This document shows, in pieces, positions 1-9,818 of a stretch of DNA of 64,000 nt (positions are counted from its first letter, which is position 1; every line of letters begins with the position of its first letter). The notes beneath the pieces are model-generated. The model worked only from the letters and a program-made list of their open reading frames with translations. It ran no database searches and was not told where the DNA came from. Position numbers and translations under genes: made by a program. Source of the stretch: Saccharopolyspora shandongensis (GTDB taxonomy: Bacteria > Actinomycetota > Actinomycetes > Mycobacteriales > Pseudonocardiaceae); assembly GCF_900106995.1 (NCBI RefSeq), contig NZ_FNOK01000005.1, positions 62,001 to 126,000 of the forward strand, in the 5' to 3' direction.

Positions 1-974
<974 letters not shown>

Positions 975-1005
975 TCTGTCCGCCGGAGGTGGCACGATCT
1001 GCGGC

Positions 1006-1491
1006 ATGACGACGATCCGCGCGGCCCGGCCGGCCGAGTACGAAGCCATCGGTGAGATCTCGGCCCGGGCCTACACGGAGAGCGGGAATCTGTCGGACGA
1101 CATCGACTACACCGTGGTGCTGCGCGATGCCGCCGGGCGGGCGGAGCACGCCGAACTGCTGGTCGCCGTCAAGGGCGACGAAGTGCTGGGCACGGTCACG
1201 CTGGTGCGGCACGACAGCTCGTACGCCGACCTCGCGCGGCCCGGCGAGCTGGAGTTCCGGATGCTGGCCGTGGCGCCGGAGGCGGCGGGCAACGGAGTCG
1301 GCCAGGCGCTGGTGGAGGCGGTGATCGACCGGGCGCGCGCGGAGGGGATGGAGCGCGTCGTGCTGTGCGTGCGGGACTCCGTGAAGCCCGCCCGGCGCCT
1401 CTACGAGCGGCTGGGCTTCGAGCGCCGTCCCGGCCGCGACTGGCACCCGGCAGTGGACGTCCACCTGCTCGGCTACGCCCTGGAGCTCTGA
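1006..1491 (+). CDS. GNAT-family N-acetyltransferase
   Basis: Predicted acetyl-CoA-dependent acetyltransferase of 161 residues, one GNAT fold. The acetyl-CoA loop is visible around residues 85-105 (MLAVAPEAAGNGVGQAL, the Q/R-x-x-G-x-G/A type). The C-terminal motif is SVKPARRLYERLGFERRPG. The ATG is preceded by GGAGG about 18 nt upstream, so the RBS spacing is long, but no better start exists. It follows ligA by 31 nt on the same strand and may be cotranscribed. The substrate cannot be read from the sequence. A terminator-like hairpin follows directly. Confidence 0.85.
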   Translation: MTTIRAARPAEYEAIGEISARAYTESGNLSDDIDYTVVLRDAAGRAEHAELLVAVKGDEVLGTVTLVRHDSSYADLARPGELEFRMLAVAPEAAGNGVGQALVEAVIDRARAEGMERVVLCVRDSVKPARRLYERLGFERRPGRDWHPAVDVHLLGYALEL

Positions 1492-1520
1492 CCGATCCGG
1501 CCATCTCAACAGGTCGGGTG

Positions 1521-1566
1521 CTCGTGAGTGTTTTGGACCGCGATAGCAGCCCGAAGCGCTCACGAG
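1521..1566 (+). terminator. Hairpin with conserved loop (family 2, copy 1)
   Basis: Arms 1521-1536 (CTCGTGAGTGTTTTGG) and 1551-1566 pair over 16 positions with three G-T wobbles. The loop holds GCGATAGCAGC. Similar arms and loop recur at 48835-48884 and 56420-56469. It lies 30 nt past the acetyltransferase stop and 56 nt from the stop of the convergent ACT gene, so it probably ends transcription from both sides. Confidence 0.6.
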
Positions 1567-1621
1567 TGCTGCGGAACCGCCGCCGCGACGCCATGCAGAA
1601 CGAGCCTGGAAACGGATCTTC

Positions 1622-2275
1622 TCAGCTGTCGAGGACGACCGAGACGATGCCCGCGAGGTGGGCCAGGCGGGCCAGCTCCGCGGTGCGGAACATCGGGCCG
1701 CCCGGGCGGCCCGCCAGCAGCACGCGGTCCGGCTTGCCGATCGGCGTCGCCGCCAGCTCGGTGCCCAGTTCCTTCCAGGTGTCCGGCACCCACGGCTCGT
1801 CGCCGTCGAGGATCGCCGCCCGCGCCAGCGGCAGCCACGGCAGCTCCAGGTAGCCCTCCTGCGGGGCCGAGGTGCTGGCCGCCAGCTGCTCCGCGCCGCC
1901 CGAGCGGTGCCCGAAGACGACCGCCCAACCGGATCGGATGATCTTCGGGACGCCCTCGGCGAGGATCTGCAACCCGTTCGCCGGCTCGGCCGCGATCTCC
2001 TCGACGAGCTCCAGCTCGCGGTGCGTGTCCAGCACGCCCGCGTACGGCCGGACCGCGTCGACCTCCACGCCGTCGACCGACTCGGCGGCGGTGATCAGCA
2101 CGTCCGGCAGCCGGCCCGACGGCAGCTCCACGACCAGGTCGTCGATCGCCACGCCGTTGCCGCGCTCGACGACGTCGACGCTGAGGATGTCGGCACCGAT
2201 CTCGCCGAGCGCGCTCGCCACCGACCCGAGGTTGCCGGGCCGGTCCGGTATCTGCACCCGGATGAGGAAGGACAC
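1622..2275 (-). CDS. ACT domain-containing protein (Rv3013-like)
   Basis: 217-residue protein starting with an ACT domain (residues 1-75: SFLIRVQIPDRPGNLGSVAS, GADILSVDVVE). ACT domains bind amino acids and regulate enzymes. The C-terminal 130 residues have no motif I recognise. GTG at 2275 is chosen because GGAGG lies 11 nt upstream; the open frame continues far upstream but only as a shadow of gatA. M. tuberculosis has a similar gene, Rv3013, between ligA and gatC. It is transcribed away from gatC, so 2276-2618 should hold both promoters. The exact role is unknown; amino-acid sensing is inferred from the domain alone. Confidence 0.8.
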   Translation of the reverse strand: MSFLIRVQIPDRPGNLGSVASALGEIGADILSVDVVERGNGVAIDDLVVELPSGRLPDVLITAAESVDGVEVDAVRPYAGVLDTHRELELVEEIAAEPANGLQILAEGVPKIIRSGWAVVFGHRSGGAEQLAASTSAPQEGYLELPWLPLARAAILDGDEPWVPDTWKELGTELAATPIGKPDRVLLAGRPGGPMFRTAELARLAHLAGIVSVVLDS

Positions 2276-2618
2276 CGGACTCAACGCCTCCAGCTTCGTG
2301 CGCGACACCTCGCCGGCCGCGCTCTCGCTACCGCACGAGGCCGCACTGCAGCGGCTCCTCGTGCGAGGAACTGGCAATTGAAATTGTGTCAGACGCGACG
2401 CCCCCGCGGTGCGCCCGGCGTCCACGGAGTGGAAGTACCTGCGGTTTTCCGTCGTGTCACGGGCGTTTTCGCGGGCGGGCGGCCCGGTGATCCGCAGTGG
2501 AACCGCCGCGGGCCCGGGCGGCCCCGGCGGCGCCCGCGCCCCCTCCAGGAGCGGGTCCGGGCATCGCCATAGACTGAGCTGTACCCGTGAAACCGGACAT
2601 GACCAGGGAGCCTTCGCA
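2276..2618. promoter_or_regulatory. Divergent intergenic region between ACT gene and gatC
   Basis: 343 bp without a convincing gene. It holds an inverted repeat GCACGAGG/CCTCGTGC (2333-2340 and 2357-2364) and an AT-richer patch with CAATTGAAATTG near 2378. A possible -10 box TAGACT lies about 45 nt before gatC. AGGGAG at about 2605-2610 is the gatC ribosome binding site. No clear -35 element was seen. Confidence 0.4.
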
Positions 2619-2918
2619 GTGTCCAAGATCTCCCGCGACGAGGTCGCACACCTCGCCGGCCTGGCGCGGCTGGCCGTCACCGAGGCCGAGCTCGACACCT
2701 TCGCCGGCCAGCTCGACCAGATCCTCGATGCGGTGGCCAAGGTGGGCGAGGTCGCTGCGGACGACATCCCGCCGACCTCCCACGCCGTGCCGGTGACCAA
2801 CGTTTTCCGCGATGACGAGGTGCGGCCGGGCCTGTCGCGCGAGCAGGCGCTCGCCGCGGCGCCGGCCGCCGAAGAGGACCGGTTCCGCGTGCCGCGGATC
2901 CTGACCGAGGAGGCCTGA
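2619..2918 (+). CDS. gatC: Asp-tRNA(Asn)/Glu-tRNA(Gln) amidotransferase subunit C
   Basis: 99-residue GatC, the small subunit that wraps GatA and stabilises GatCAB. The complex converts misacylated Glu-tRNA(Gln), and often Asp-tRNA(Asn), to the amide form. Typical features are [20 protein letters not shown] at residues 4-23, followed by helices and a C-terminal [11 protein letters not shown]. The open frame extends about 210 nt upstream, but GTG at 2619 with AGGGAG 9 nt before it gives the usual family length. The stop overlaps the gatA start (TGATG), so translation is coupled. Confidence 0.95.
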   Translation: MSKISRDEVAHLAGLARLAVTEAELDTFAGQLDQILDAVAKVGEVAADDIPPTSHAVPVTNVFRDDEVRPGLSREQALAAAPAAEEDRFRVPRILTEEA

Positions 2919-4447
2919 TGACGACCGCATCCGGCGGCAGCCTGACCGGGCTGACCGCATCCGAGCTCGCCGCCAAGCTGCAGGCGGGCGAGGTCACGTC
3001 GGTCGAGGTGACGCAGGCGCACTTGGACCGGATCGCCGCCGTGGACCAGGAGGTGCACGCGTTCCTGCACGTCGACGCCGACGGGGCGCTGGCCGCCGCG
3101 CGGCGGGTCGACGAGGAGCGCGCCGCGGGGAACACCACGTCGCCGCTGGCCGGCGTGCCGCTGGCGCTCAAGGACGTGCTGACCACCACCGACATGCCCA
3201 CCACCTGCGGCTCCAAGATGCTGGAGGGCTGGGTTCCGCCTTACGACGCGACCGTGACGCGCCGGCTGCGCGAGGCGGGCGTGGTCATCCTCGGCAAGAC
3301 GAACATGGACGAGTTCGCGATGGGCTCGTCGACCGAGAACTCCGCGTACGGCCCGACCCGCAACCCGTGGGACCTGGAGCGCATCCCCGGCGGTTCCGGC
3401 GGCGGTTCGTCGGCGGCGCTGGCCGCGTTCGAGGCGCCGCTGGCCATCGGCACCGACACCGGCGGCTCGATCCGCCAGCCCGGCGCGGTGACCGGCACGG
3501 TCGGCGTCAAGCCGACCTACGGCGGCGTTTCCCGCTACGGCCTCGTCGCGTTCTCCTCGTCGCTGGACCAGCCCGGCCCGTGCGCGCGCACGGTGCTGGA
3601 CGCCGCGCTGCTGCACGAGGTGATCGCCGGGCACGACCCGATGGACTCCACCTCGATCAACCAGCCCGTGCCGCAGGTCGTCGCCGCGGCCGAGCAGGGC
3701 GCTTCGGGCGGCCTGCAGGGCGTGCGCGTCGGCGTGGTCCGCGAGCTCTCCGGCGACGGCTACCAGCCGGGCGTGCAGCGGGCCTTCGACGCCGCCGTCA
3801 AGCAGCTGTCCGCGCTGGGCGCGGAGGTCATCGAGGTCTCCTGCCCGCACTTCACCTACGCGCTGCCGGCCTACTACCTGATCGCGCCGAGCGAGTGCTC
3901 CTCCAACCTCGCCCGCTTCGACGCGATGCGCTACGGCCTGCGCGTCGGCGACGACGGCGCGCGCAGCGCCGAAGAGGTCATGTCGCTGACCCGCGAGGCC
4001 GGGTTCGGCCCCGAGGTGAAGCGGCGCATCATGCTCGGCACCTACGCGCTGTCCTCGGGCTACTACGACGCCTACTACGGCCAGGCGCAGAAGGTGCGGA
4101 CGCTGATCACCCGCGACTTCACCGCCGCGTTCGAGCAGGTCGACGTGCTGGTGTCGCCCACGACGCCGACCACCGCCTTCAAGATCGGCGAGCGGGTCGA
4201 CGACCCGATGGCGATGTACCTGGCGGACCTGTGCACCATCCCGTCCAACCTGGCCGGCAACGCCGCCATGAGCGTCCCGTGTGGACTGTCCGATGAGGAT
4301 GGCCTGCCGGTCGGGCTGCAGATCATGGCCCCGGCGATGGCCGACGAGTGGCTCTACCGGGTCGGCGCGGCCTACGAGGCGGCGCGCAACGCCACCCAGG
4401 ACGGCCCGCTGATCAACCGTGTTCCGCAGCTGGAGGTCGCGCGATGA
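2918..4447 (+). CDS. gatA: Asp-tRNA(Asn)/Glu-tRNA(Gln) amidotransferase subunit A
   Basis: 509-residue amidase-signature subunit. It hydrolyses glutamine and passes ammonia to GatB. The Ser-cisSer-Lys triad is visible: Lys85 (GVPLALKD), Ser160 (GGSGGGSS) and Ser184 (DTGGSIRQP). These sit six residues beyond the Staphylococcus aureus GatA positions. The start overlaps the gatC stop and the stop overlaps the start of a 65-residue ORF (ATGA). Together with gltX at 26768 and the tRNA genes near 29.4 kb, it supplies the indirect route to Gln-tRNA(Gln). Confidence 0.97.
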   Translation: MTTASGGSLTGLTASELAAKLQAGEVTSVEVTQAHLDRIAAVDQEVHAFLHVDADGALAAARRVDEERAAGNTTSPLAGVPLALKDVLTTTDMPTTCGSKMLEGWVPPYDATVTRRLREAGVVILGKTNMDEFAMGSSTENSAYGPTRNPWDLERIPGGSGGGSSAALAAFEAPLAIGTDTGGSIRQPGAVTGTVGVKPTYGGVSRYGLVAFSSSLDQPGPCARTVLDAALLHEVIAGHDPMDSTSINQPVPQVVAAAEQGASGGLQGVRVGVVRELSGDGYQPGVQRAFDAAVKQLSALGAEVIEVSCPHFTYALPAYYLIAPSECSSNLARFDAMRYGLRVGDDGARSAEEVMSLTREAGFGPEVKRRIMLGTYALSSGYYDAYYGQAQKVRTLITRDFTAAFEQVDVLVSPTTPTTAFKIGERVDDPMAMYLADLCTIPSNLAGNAAMSVPCGLSDEDGLPVGLQIMAPAMADEWLYRVGAAYEAARNATQDGPLINRVPQLEVAR

Positions 4448-4641
4448 ACCCGAAGATCAAAGCAGCGTTCCAGCTCGCCTCGGTGCTCTCGGCGGCCCTC
4501 GGGCTGCGGTCGAGCTTCCGCGCAGCGCGGGAGGAGAAGGACAAGCTCGCGCTGGCGGACGTGGTCATCACCGCGCTCGGCCTGATCACCGGCACCGCGC
4601 TGGCCGTGCGGGCCCTGCGCAAGGGGGAGGACGACAAGTGA
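4444..4641 (+). CDS. Small predicted membrane protein between gatA and gatB
   Basis: 65 residues, too short to recognise. The ATG overlaps the gatA stop (ATGA) and its TGA overlaps the gatB GTG (GTGA), so it is coupled at both ends. The N-terminal half is basic and amphipathic ([10 protein letters not shown]). Residues about 37-57 ([21 protein letters not shown]) could form one transmembrane helix, followed by RKGEDDK. Third positions are strongly G/C, like the neighbours, which supports real coding. In M. tuberculosis this interval holds pfkA instead. Function unknown; membrane anchoring or assembly of GatCAB is only a guess. Confidence 0.75.
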   Translation: MNPKIKAAFQLASVLSAALGLRSSFRAAREEKDKLALADVVITALGLITGTALAVRALRKGEDDK

Positions 4642-6143
4642 CCGCCGTCGCCGAGATCATGGACTACGACGAGGTCCTCGCGCGGTTCGACCCGGTGCTC
4701 GGGCTCGAAGTGCACGTGGAGCTGTCCACCAAGACGAAGATGTTCTGCGGCTGCGCCAACGCCTTCGGCGCCGAGCCGAACACCCAGGTGTGCCCGGTGT
4801 GCCTGGGCCTGCCTGGTGCGCTGCCGGCGCTCAACGGCAAGGCCGTGGAAGCCGCCATCCGGATCGGGCTGGCGCTGAACTGCCAGGTCGCCGAGTGGTG
4901 CCGGTTCGCCCGGAAGAACTACTTCTACCCGGACATGCCGAAGAACTTCCAGACCTCGCAGTACGACGAGCCGATCGTCCACGACGGCTACCTGGACGTG
5001 CTGCTGGACGACGGCGAGACCTTCCGGGTCGACATCGAGCGGGCGCACATGGAAGAGGACACCGGCAAGTCCTCGCACATGGGCGGCAGCACCGGCCGGA
5101 TCCACGGCGCGGACTACTCGCTGCTGGACTACAACCGGGCAGGCGTGCCGCTGATCGAGATCGTCACCAAGCCGATCGTCGGTGCCGGGGAGCGGGCTCC
5201 CGAGGTCGCGCGCGCCTACGTCTCGGCGCTGAGGGACCTGCTGCGCGCGCTGGACGTCTCCGACGTGCGGATGGACCAGGGCTCGCTGCGCTGCGACGCG
5301 AACGTGTCGCTGATGCCGAAGGGCACGACGGAGTTCGGCACCCGCACCGAGACGAAGAACGTCAACTCGCTGCGCAGCGTGGAACGCGCGGTGCGCTTCG
5401 AGATGCAGCGGCACGCCGCGGTGCTGACCGCGGGCGGCTCGATCCTGCAGGAGACGCGGCACTTCGACGAGTCCACGGGCGGCACGTCGGCGGGCCGCCG
5501 CAAGGAGACCTCCGAGGACTACCGCTACTTCCCGGAGCCCGACCTGGTGCCGATCGCGCCGTCCCGGGCGTGGGTCGAGGAGCTGTCCAAGACCCTGCCG
5601 GAGATGCCGTGGGAGCGGCGCAAGCGCGCGCAGGAGGACTGGGGCCTGTCCGACGAGGAGCTGCGCGACCTGGTCAACGCCGGGGCGCTGGAGCTGGTGG
5701 CGCAGACCGTCGACGCGGGCGCGCCCTCCGGCGACGCCCGCTCCTGGTGGGTTTCGTACCTGGCGCAGCAGGCCAACACCCGCGGCGTCGAGCTCGCCGA
5801 CCTGGAGATCGCGCCGAAGCAGCTGGCACGGGTGATCGCGCTGGTCGCCGAGGGCAAGCTGACCAACAAGCTGGCCCGGCAGGTCGTCGACGGGGTGCTC
5901 GCCGGTGAGGGCGAGCCGGACGACGTGGTGGCGGCCCGCGGCCTGGAGGTCGTGTCCGACGACTCGGCGCTGCAGGCGGCGATCGACGAGGCGCTGGCGG
6001 CGCAGCCGGACATCGCGGACAAGATCCGCGGCGGCAAGGTGCAGGCGGCGGGCGCGATCGTCGGCGCGGTCATGAAGGCCACCAAGGGCCAGGCGGACGC
6101 CAAGCGGGTCCGCGAGCTCGTCCTCGCGGCCTGCGGCCAGTAA
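4638..6143 (+). CDS. gatB: Asp-tRNA(Asn)/Glu-tRNA(Gln) amidotransferase subunit B
   Basis: 501-residue tRNA-binding and kinase subunit of GatCAB. It activates the misacyl group with ATP and amidates it. The N-terminal catalytic cradle has [18 protein letters not shown], and the zinc-type cysteines are completed by [12 protein letters not shown]. The C-terminal YqeY-like tRNA-binding domain ends [16 protein letters not shown] at 4638 overlaps the preceding small ORF by 4 nt and has GGGGGAG just upstream. The open frame upstream of it is a shadow. A strong hairpin follows the stop, so the operon probably ends here. Confidence 0.97.
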   Translation: MTAVAEIMDYDEVLARFDPVLGLEVHVELSTKTKMFCGCANAFGAEPNTQVCPVCLGLPGALPALNGKAVEAAIRIGLALNCQVAEWCRFARKNYFYPDMPKNFQTSQYDEPIVHDGYLDVLLDDGETFRVDIERAHMEEDTGKSSHMGGSTGRIHGADYSLLDYNRAGVPLIEIVTKPIVGAGERAPEVARAYVSALRDLLRALDVSDVRMDQGSLRCDANVSLMPKGTTEFGTRTETKNVNSLRSVERAVRFEMQRHAAVLTAGGSILQETRHFDESTGGTSAGRRKETSEDYRYFPEPDLVPIAPSRAWVEELSKTLPEMPWERRKRAQEDWGLSDEELRDLVNAGALELVAQTVDAGAPSGDARSWWVSYLAQQANTRGVELADLEIAPKQLARVIALVAEGKLTNKLARQVVDGVLAGEGEPDDVVAARGLEVVSDDSALQAAIDEALAAQPDIADKIRGGKVQAAGAIVGAVMKATKGQADAKRVRELVLAACGQ

Positions 6144-6167
6144 CGGGCGCCGGAACGGCCGAGAACC

Positions 6168-6202
6168 GAAGCGGGGAACCGGAACTTCCGGTTCCCCGCT
6201 TC
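6168..6202 (+). terminator. Terminator of the gatCAB operon
   Basis: Nearly perfect inverted repeat: 17-nt arms GAAGCGGGGAACCGGAA and its complement around a single C (effective loop 3-5 nt), 25 nt past the gatB stop. No long T run follows. Confidence 0.75.
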
Positions 6203-6211
6203 GCATCTCCC

Positions 6212-6496
6212 CAGTTTCAATGAGGGTTTTTCATCCTGGTGAGCCCGCAGTCGCGGGTCGCAAAGGTGCACGTCGATGGGGTGTCGCATGCGCCGCAGGC
6301 GCATAGCCCACCTACGACACTTGCACCGCCGCGGGTTCACGGTGCCCACCCCTTCGGGGTTCCCTCGGCGAGGACGGCCCCTCCGCCGTGTATTGGACAT
6401 ACATCAGGAGGGGCATCCACAGACCAGGGAGCCTCTGAGGTTCCGCTACCCGCACCGCCACGCAAACTGAGGTTGGAAAAACCTCAATTGAAACTG
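6212..6496 (-). repeat. Structured intergenic repeat, copy A (285 bp, inverted ends)
   Basis: Copy of a family found eight times in the window, here in reverse orientation. Its ends are inverted repeats of about 22 bp (CAGTTTCAATGAGGGTTTTT at left; the complement of CAGTTTCAATTGAGGTTTTT at right). Inside are a paired stem GCCCCTCC/GGAGGGGC and a hairpin ATGCGCC-GCA-GGCGCAT at 6288-6304. Other copies have different bases at these stems but keep the pairing. The right end lies 10 bp from the stop of the convergent SDR gene. Confidence 0.75.
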
Positions 6497-6506
6497 CGGG
6501 TTGGGG

Positions 6507-7259
6507 TCAGCGGGCGAGGTAGCCGCCGTCGACGTAGAGCTCGGAGCCCGTGGTGAAGGACGCGTCGTCGCTGGCGAGGTAGGCGACCGCCGCCGCGACC
6601 TCGGCCGGGCGGCCGAGGCGGCCCAGCGGCGTCACCGCGAGGATCGCCGCCTCCCGGTCGGTGCCGCGGGCGCCGGCCAGGATCGCGGTGTCGATGAAGC
6701 CGGGATGCACCGAGTTCACCCGGATCCCCGTATCGGCCCACTGCAGCGCGGCGTTCTTGGTGAGCAGCCGGACCGCGCCCTTCGCCGCGTGGTAGGCCGG
6801 GCTCGTGCCGAAGCCGCCGCTGGCGCCGAAGATCGAACTGATGTTGATCACCGACGCGTGCTCGGAGGCGCGCAGCGCCTCGGCCGCGGCCCGCATGCCC
6901 AGGAACACGCTGGTCTGGGTGACCGCGATGGTGCGTTCGTAGCTCTCCGCCGTGGTGTCCTCGATGGTGCCGTGGTCGGCGATCCCGGCGTTGTTGACCA
7001 GGATGTCCAGGCCCCCGAACTCGTCGACGGCGGACCGGACCGCGGCCGCCCACGCGGCCTCGTCGGCGACGTCGTGGTGCAAGAAAAGCGACCTTCCGCC
7101 GTCGTCGCGGATCTCGGCGGCGACGGCGGCCCCGGCCTCGTCCTGGATGTCGGTGACCACGACCGCCGCGCCTTCCGCGGCCAGCCTGAGGGCGGTCTGC
7201 CGGCCGATTCCGCCCGCACCGCCGGTGACCAGCGCGACCCTGTCCCGCAACCGCAACAT
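6507..7259 (-). CDS. SDR-family NAD(P)-dependent oxidoreductase
   Basis: 250-residue classical short-chain dehydrogenase/reductase. The cofactor motif TGGAGGIG is at residues 12-19 and NNAG near 90. The catalytic Ser, Tyr and Lys appear in SSIFGASGG and YHAAK around 140-160, and the C-terminal half ends YVDGGYLAR. It is closest in type to 3-oxoacyl-ACP reductase or alcohol dehydrogenase-like SDRs; the substrate cannot be told. ATG at 7259 is chosen because AGGGTGG lies just upstream and residues 1-8 fit the usual SDR start. A possible monooxygenase relic follows upstream on the same strand. Confidence 0.9.
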   Translation of the reverse strand: MLRLRDRVALVTGGAGGIGRQTALRLAAEGAAVVVTDIQDEAGAAVAAEIRDDGGRSLFLHHDVADEAAWAAAVRSAVDEFGGLDILVNNAGIADHGTIEDTTAESYERTIAVTQTSVFLGMRAAAEALRASEHASVINISSIFGASGGFGTSPAYHAAKGAVRLLTKNAALQWADTGIRVNSVHPGFIDTAILAGARGTDREAAILAVTPLGRLGRPAEVAAAVAYLASDDASFTTGSELYVDGGYLAR

Positions 7260-7318
7260 CGATCCACCCTTCGCCGAACGATCTTGCAACGAAGGGTGGC
7301 ACGGCGCGGCGGAATCCG

Positions 7319-7426
7319 TCACCGGCCGGATGGGCGAGCGCCCGCGGTCTCGGTGATCCGGCCGATGTGGCCGTCCGGTCGCACCAGCACGAGCGTCCCG
7401 GCGGCCACGTCGTAGGCCCGCCAAGC
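7319..7426 (-). pseudogene. Possible C-terminal relic of an aromatic FAD monooxygenase
   Basis: The reverse strand encodes about 35 residues, AWRAYDVAAGTLVLVRPDG followed by HIGRI, ending in a stop. LVRPDGH followed by a short tail is the usual C-terminus of phenol-hydroxylase-type FAD monooxygenases. Nothing upstream in this frame resembles the rest of such an enzyme. It lies between the SDR start and the lipoprotein stop. Identification rests on one short motif. Confidence 0.35.
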
Positions 7427-7434
7427 GAGCCGGG

Positions 7435-8595
7435 TCAGTCTTTGCCCGCGGAACCGGCGGACGGGGACTCGATCCGCAGGACGCGGTCGTCGCTGGAGAT
7501 CGGTTGGCCGCCGTCTTTGTTCGCGGTGCCCAGCCACACCAGGCCGTCCGGGCCGAGCGCGGCGGCGGAGAAGCGCCCGTAGGTCTTCTCCATGACCTTC
7601 GTCGGCTGACCGGTGAAGCTGCCGTCCGGCGCCGGGTGCAGGGTGTACAGCGCCGCGGCGTCGGTCAGCGCCACCACGACCTGCCCCGGGTCGGCGGCGC
7701 AACCCGCCACCCCGGGCCGCTCCGCCCAGGTCCACGCCGGCGACCCCAGCGGCTCGCCCAGCTGCACCCGGTACAGGGCGTCCTGGCCGCCGCTGCGGTC
7801 GGTCACCCAGTACATGCCCAGCGCGGGCGTGCCGCACAGCCCTCCCGGCGAGGTCAGCCCGGCGGCGACCACCGGCGACGTGGGGTTCGGGTTGCCCGCC
7901 ACGGGCTTGCCGGAACTGTCGATGCGCAGCACCTTGCCCGCCAGCGACTGCGGATTCGCGGCGTTGGCCGGGCTGCCCGCGTTGCCGGTGGCGATCAGCA
8001 GCGAGCCCTGGCCGTCGTCGAGCATCGCCCCCGCGTTGCCCGTCGAGCCCTTCGGGATGCCGGTCAGCACCGGCTTGGGCCGGTCCCCGGCCGCGACCCG
8101 GACGACCTGGTTGTCGCTGCGGGTCGTGACGTAGGCGTAGAACAGCTCGTCCTCGTGGTACGTGGGGGAGAGGGCGAGCCCGGTGAGCCCGCCGCCACCG
8201 CTGGGATCGACCGGAATCCGGGCCAGCTCAACGGGTTTCGTGCCGCGCTGCACGCGCAGCACCCGCCCGGTGGCGCGCTCGCCGACGAGCGCGGCCTGGC
8301 CGCCGGGCAGCACCGCGATCGCGCCGACCGGATCCAGGCAGGTGGCCACCACCGCCGGATCGGGGTCCTCGCAACCGACCGGCGCGTTCGGTTGCTGCGG
8401 CGACGTGCCGGATTCGGGCGGCGGCGAGGACTCGTTCTCGAAGGACGGCTGCGGGCCGGCCTGCGGCTCCAGCGAGGGCGGGTCGCCCCACGGCCGGGGG
8501 TGCTCGTCGGGGAACTGCGCGCAGCCGGCCAGCAGCGTGCCGAGCACGGCTGTCATGCCCAGCAGAAGACGACGCATGCGAAACGAGGCGGCCAC
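7435..8595 (-). CDS. LppZ-like lipoprotein, PQQ-dependent sugar dehydrogenase (GSDH) fold
   Basis: Exported beta-propeller protein of up to 386 residues. The N-terminus is a lipoprotein signal (RRLLLGMTAVLGTLLAGC, lipobox LAGC), then a Pro/Ser/Gln-rich linker to about residue 75. The rest is like glucose/sorbosone dehydrogenases (GLALSPTYHEDELFYAYVT, GNAGSPANA, LTSPGGLCGTPALG). In M. tuberculosis lppZ sits at the equivalent place next to a DoxX gene. Start is GTG 8595; ATG 8577 gives a shorter, equally good signal peptide, and neither has a strong RBS. Activity is untested and could be structural. Confidence 0.85.
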   Translation of the reverse strand: MAASFRMRRLLLGMTAVLGTLLAGCAQFPDEHPRPWGDPPSLEPQAGPQPSFENESSPPPESGTSPQQPNAPVGCEDPDPAVVATCLDPVGAIAVLPGGQAALVGERATGRVLRVQRGTKPVELARIPVDPSGGGGLTGLALSPTYHEDELFYAYVTTRSDNQVVRVAAGDRPKPVLTGIPKGSTGNAGAMLDDGQGSLLIATGNAGSPANAANPQSLAGKVLRIDSSGKPVAGNPNPTSPVVAAGLTSPGGLCGTPALGMYWVTDRSGGQDALYRVQLGEPLGSPAWTWAERPGVAGCAADPGQVVVALTDAAALYTLHPAPDGSFTGQPTKVMEKTYGRFSAAALGPDGLVWLGTANKDGGQPISSDDRVLRIESPSAGSAGKD

Positions 8596-8740
8596 GACGC
8601 CCGACCCTATCGGCCGACGGGTGAACCCAGGGTGAGCCGGTGCTCGCCGGCCCCGTCGCCGCGGTTCGGTCCGCGATCTCGATGGAAATCGGGCCTTCGA
8701 TCTGCGGCGAACGGACCTCGGTTTCCGGGATGCGGAAGGT

Positions 8741-9706
8741 TCAGCGCTCTGGGCGTTCGGCGCGGCGGCGCGGGCCCGGCTCCGGGAGGCGCAGGCGGAT
8801 CCGCGGGACCGGCGGCGGTGGCGGGTCGATGCCGAGCCGGGCGCACTCGACCGCTTCCACCCGGCGCAGCAGCAGGGCCAGCTCCTCGCGCACCACGTCG
8901 GGGGCCTCGAACGGGATGAAGTGCGACGTCGCCAGCTGCCGCACCCTCGCCTGTGGCAGCGCCGCGACCGCCCGGACGGTGCCGGCGAAGTCCGCCAGCA
9001 CGTCGTGCCGTCCAGTGAGGACGGTCAGCGGGCAGCTCAGCCCCGTCACCTGGGTCCGGGCCGATGCGCTCCACGCGAGGCCCATCGCCAGGTGCCACTG
9101 CCAGTCCCGGTGCAGCAGCTGCCGGAGCACCGCCGCGGCGACCTCGCGGTCCACCTCGGGGCGCAGCAGGCCGCTGCACCGCACGAGCTGCGCCGCGAGT
9201 TCCGTGACCGGCAGCCGGGACGTGATCGACGTCAGCAGGCCGCCGAAGATCTGCAACGAGGCGGAGCCGCTCGCGGCGAGCAGCCGCCGGGCGAGCTCCG
9301 GCACGCCGAGCGCCGCGAGCAGCGCGTCCGCGGCGGCCGTCGGCGGCCCGGCGAGGAGCATCAGGCCGCGCACCCGATCGGGGAACCGCCGGGCGAGCTC
9401 GACCGCCACCACCGTGCCCGCCGACCAACCGACGACGGTGCAATCCTTCACACCCGCGTCGTCGAGCACGGCCAATGCGTCGTCCACTTGATCACCGAGC
9501 GTGCCTGAATGATTGTTCTCCGGTGTCCAACCCAGCATTCGGGCCGACGAATCCATCGGAAGAATTTCGGGCGCGGCACCGAGCTCCGGGCACACCAGGA
9601 CCGCCTGTGGCGCCGCGGTCTCCGGCGTCCAATGCGTGGACGCCCATTCCCGGGGCCGCGCGCCACCTGCGGAAACGTCGAACTCACGGAACAGCTGATC
9701 GGCCAT
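8741..9706 (-). CDS. Alpha/beta hydrolase
   Basis: 321-residue alpha/beta-hydrolase. The nucleophile elbow is GWSAG, the acid is probably the Asp in LTGRHDVL, and the His is in ATSHFIPFEAP. A lid region follows the nucleophile. The frame opens further upstream, but ATG 9706 (MADQLFREF) has GGGGGA upstream and keeps the promoter region for the divergent DoxX gene. No close family name can be given; it could be a haloperoxidase-like or ester hydrolase. The divergent neighbour starts only 113 bp away. Confidence 0.8.
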   Translation of the reverse strand: MADQLFREFDVSAGGARPREWASTHWTPETAAPQAVLVCPELGAAPEILPMDSSARMLGWTPENNHSGTLGDQVDDALAVLDDAGVKDCTVVGWSAGTVVAVELARRFPDRVRGLMLLAGPPTAAADALLAALGVPELARRLLAASGSASLQIFGGLLTSITSRLPVTELAAQLVRCSGLLRPEVDREVAAAVLRQLLHRDWQWHLAMGLAWSASARTQVTGLSCPLTVLTGRHDVLADFAGTVRAVAALPQARVRQLATSHFIPFEAPDVVREELALLLRRVEAVECARLGIDPPPPPVPRIRLRLPEPGPRRRAERPER

Positions 9707-9804
9707 CGAACCATTTTCCCCCAGCCGGGTGTGCGCAGTATCGAACAAATCACTTGTCAGAAAGCTTTTGCCGGAAAGACTCGCACGTTGGGGTGACCAT
9801 GCCC

Positions 9805-9810
9805 TAGCCT
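9805..9810 (+). promoter_or_regulatory. Leaderless-type -10 box of the DoxX gene
   Basis: TAGCCT ends 8 nt before the GTG start codon, so the transcript would begin at or beside the start codon. No ribosome binding site precedes the GTG. No convincing -35 was found. Confidence 0.5.
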
Positions 9811-9818
9811 CGTCCGGC

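Noticed and set aside
1622-3850. 742-codon minus-strand open frame through the ACT gene and gatA
   Set aside because: Beyond the ACT protein it runs antisense to gatC and gatA and has Arg/Gly/His-rich low-complexity composition typical of GC-rich shadow frames.
4413-6206. 597-codon minus-strand frame opposite gatB
   Set aside because: Shadow frame; no domain, no RBS, and gatB on the other strand is certain.
6239-6556. Plus-strand ORFs of about 100 codons in repeat copy A
   Set aside because: They are frames through the structured repeat. Similar frames recur in other copies but without conserved protein sequence.
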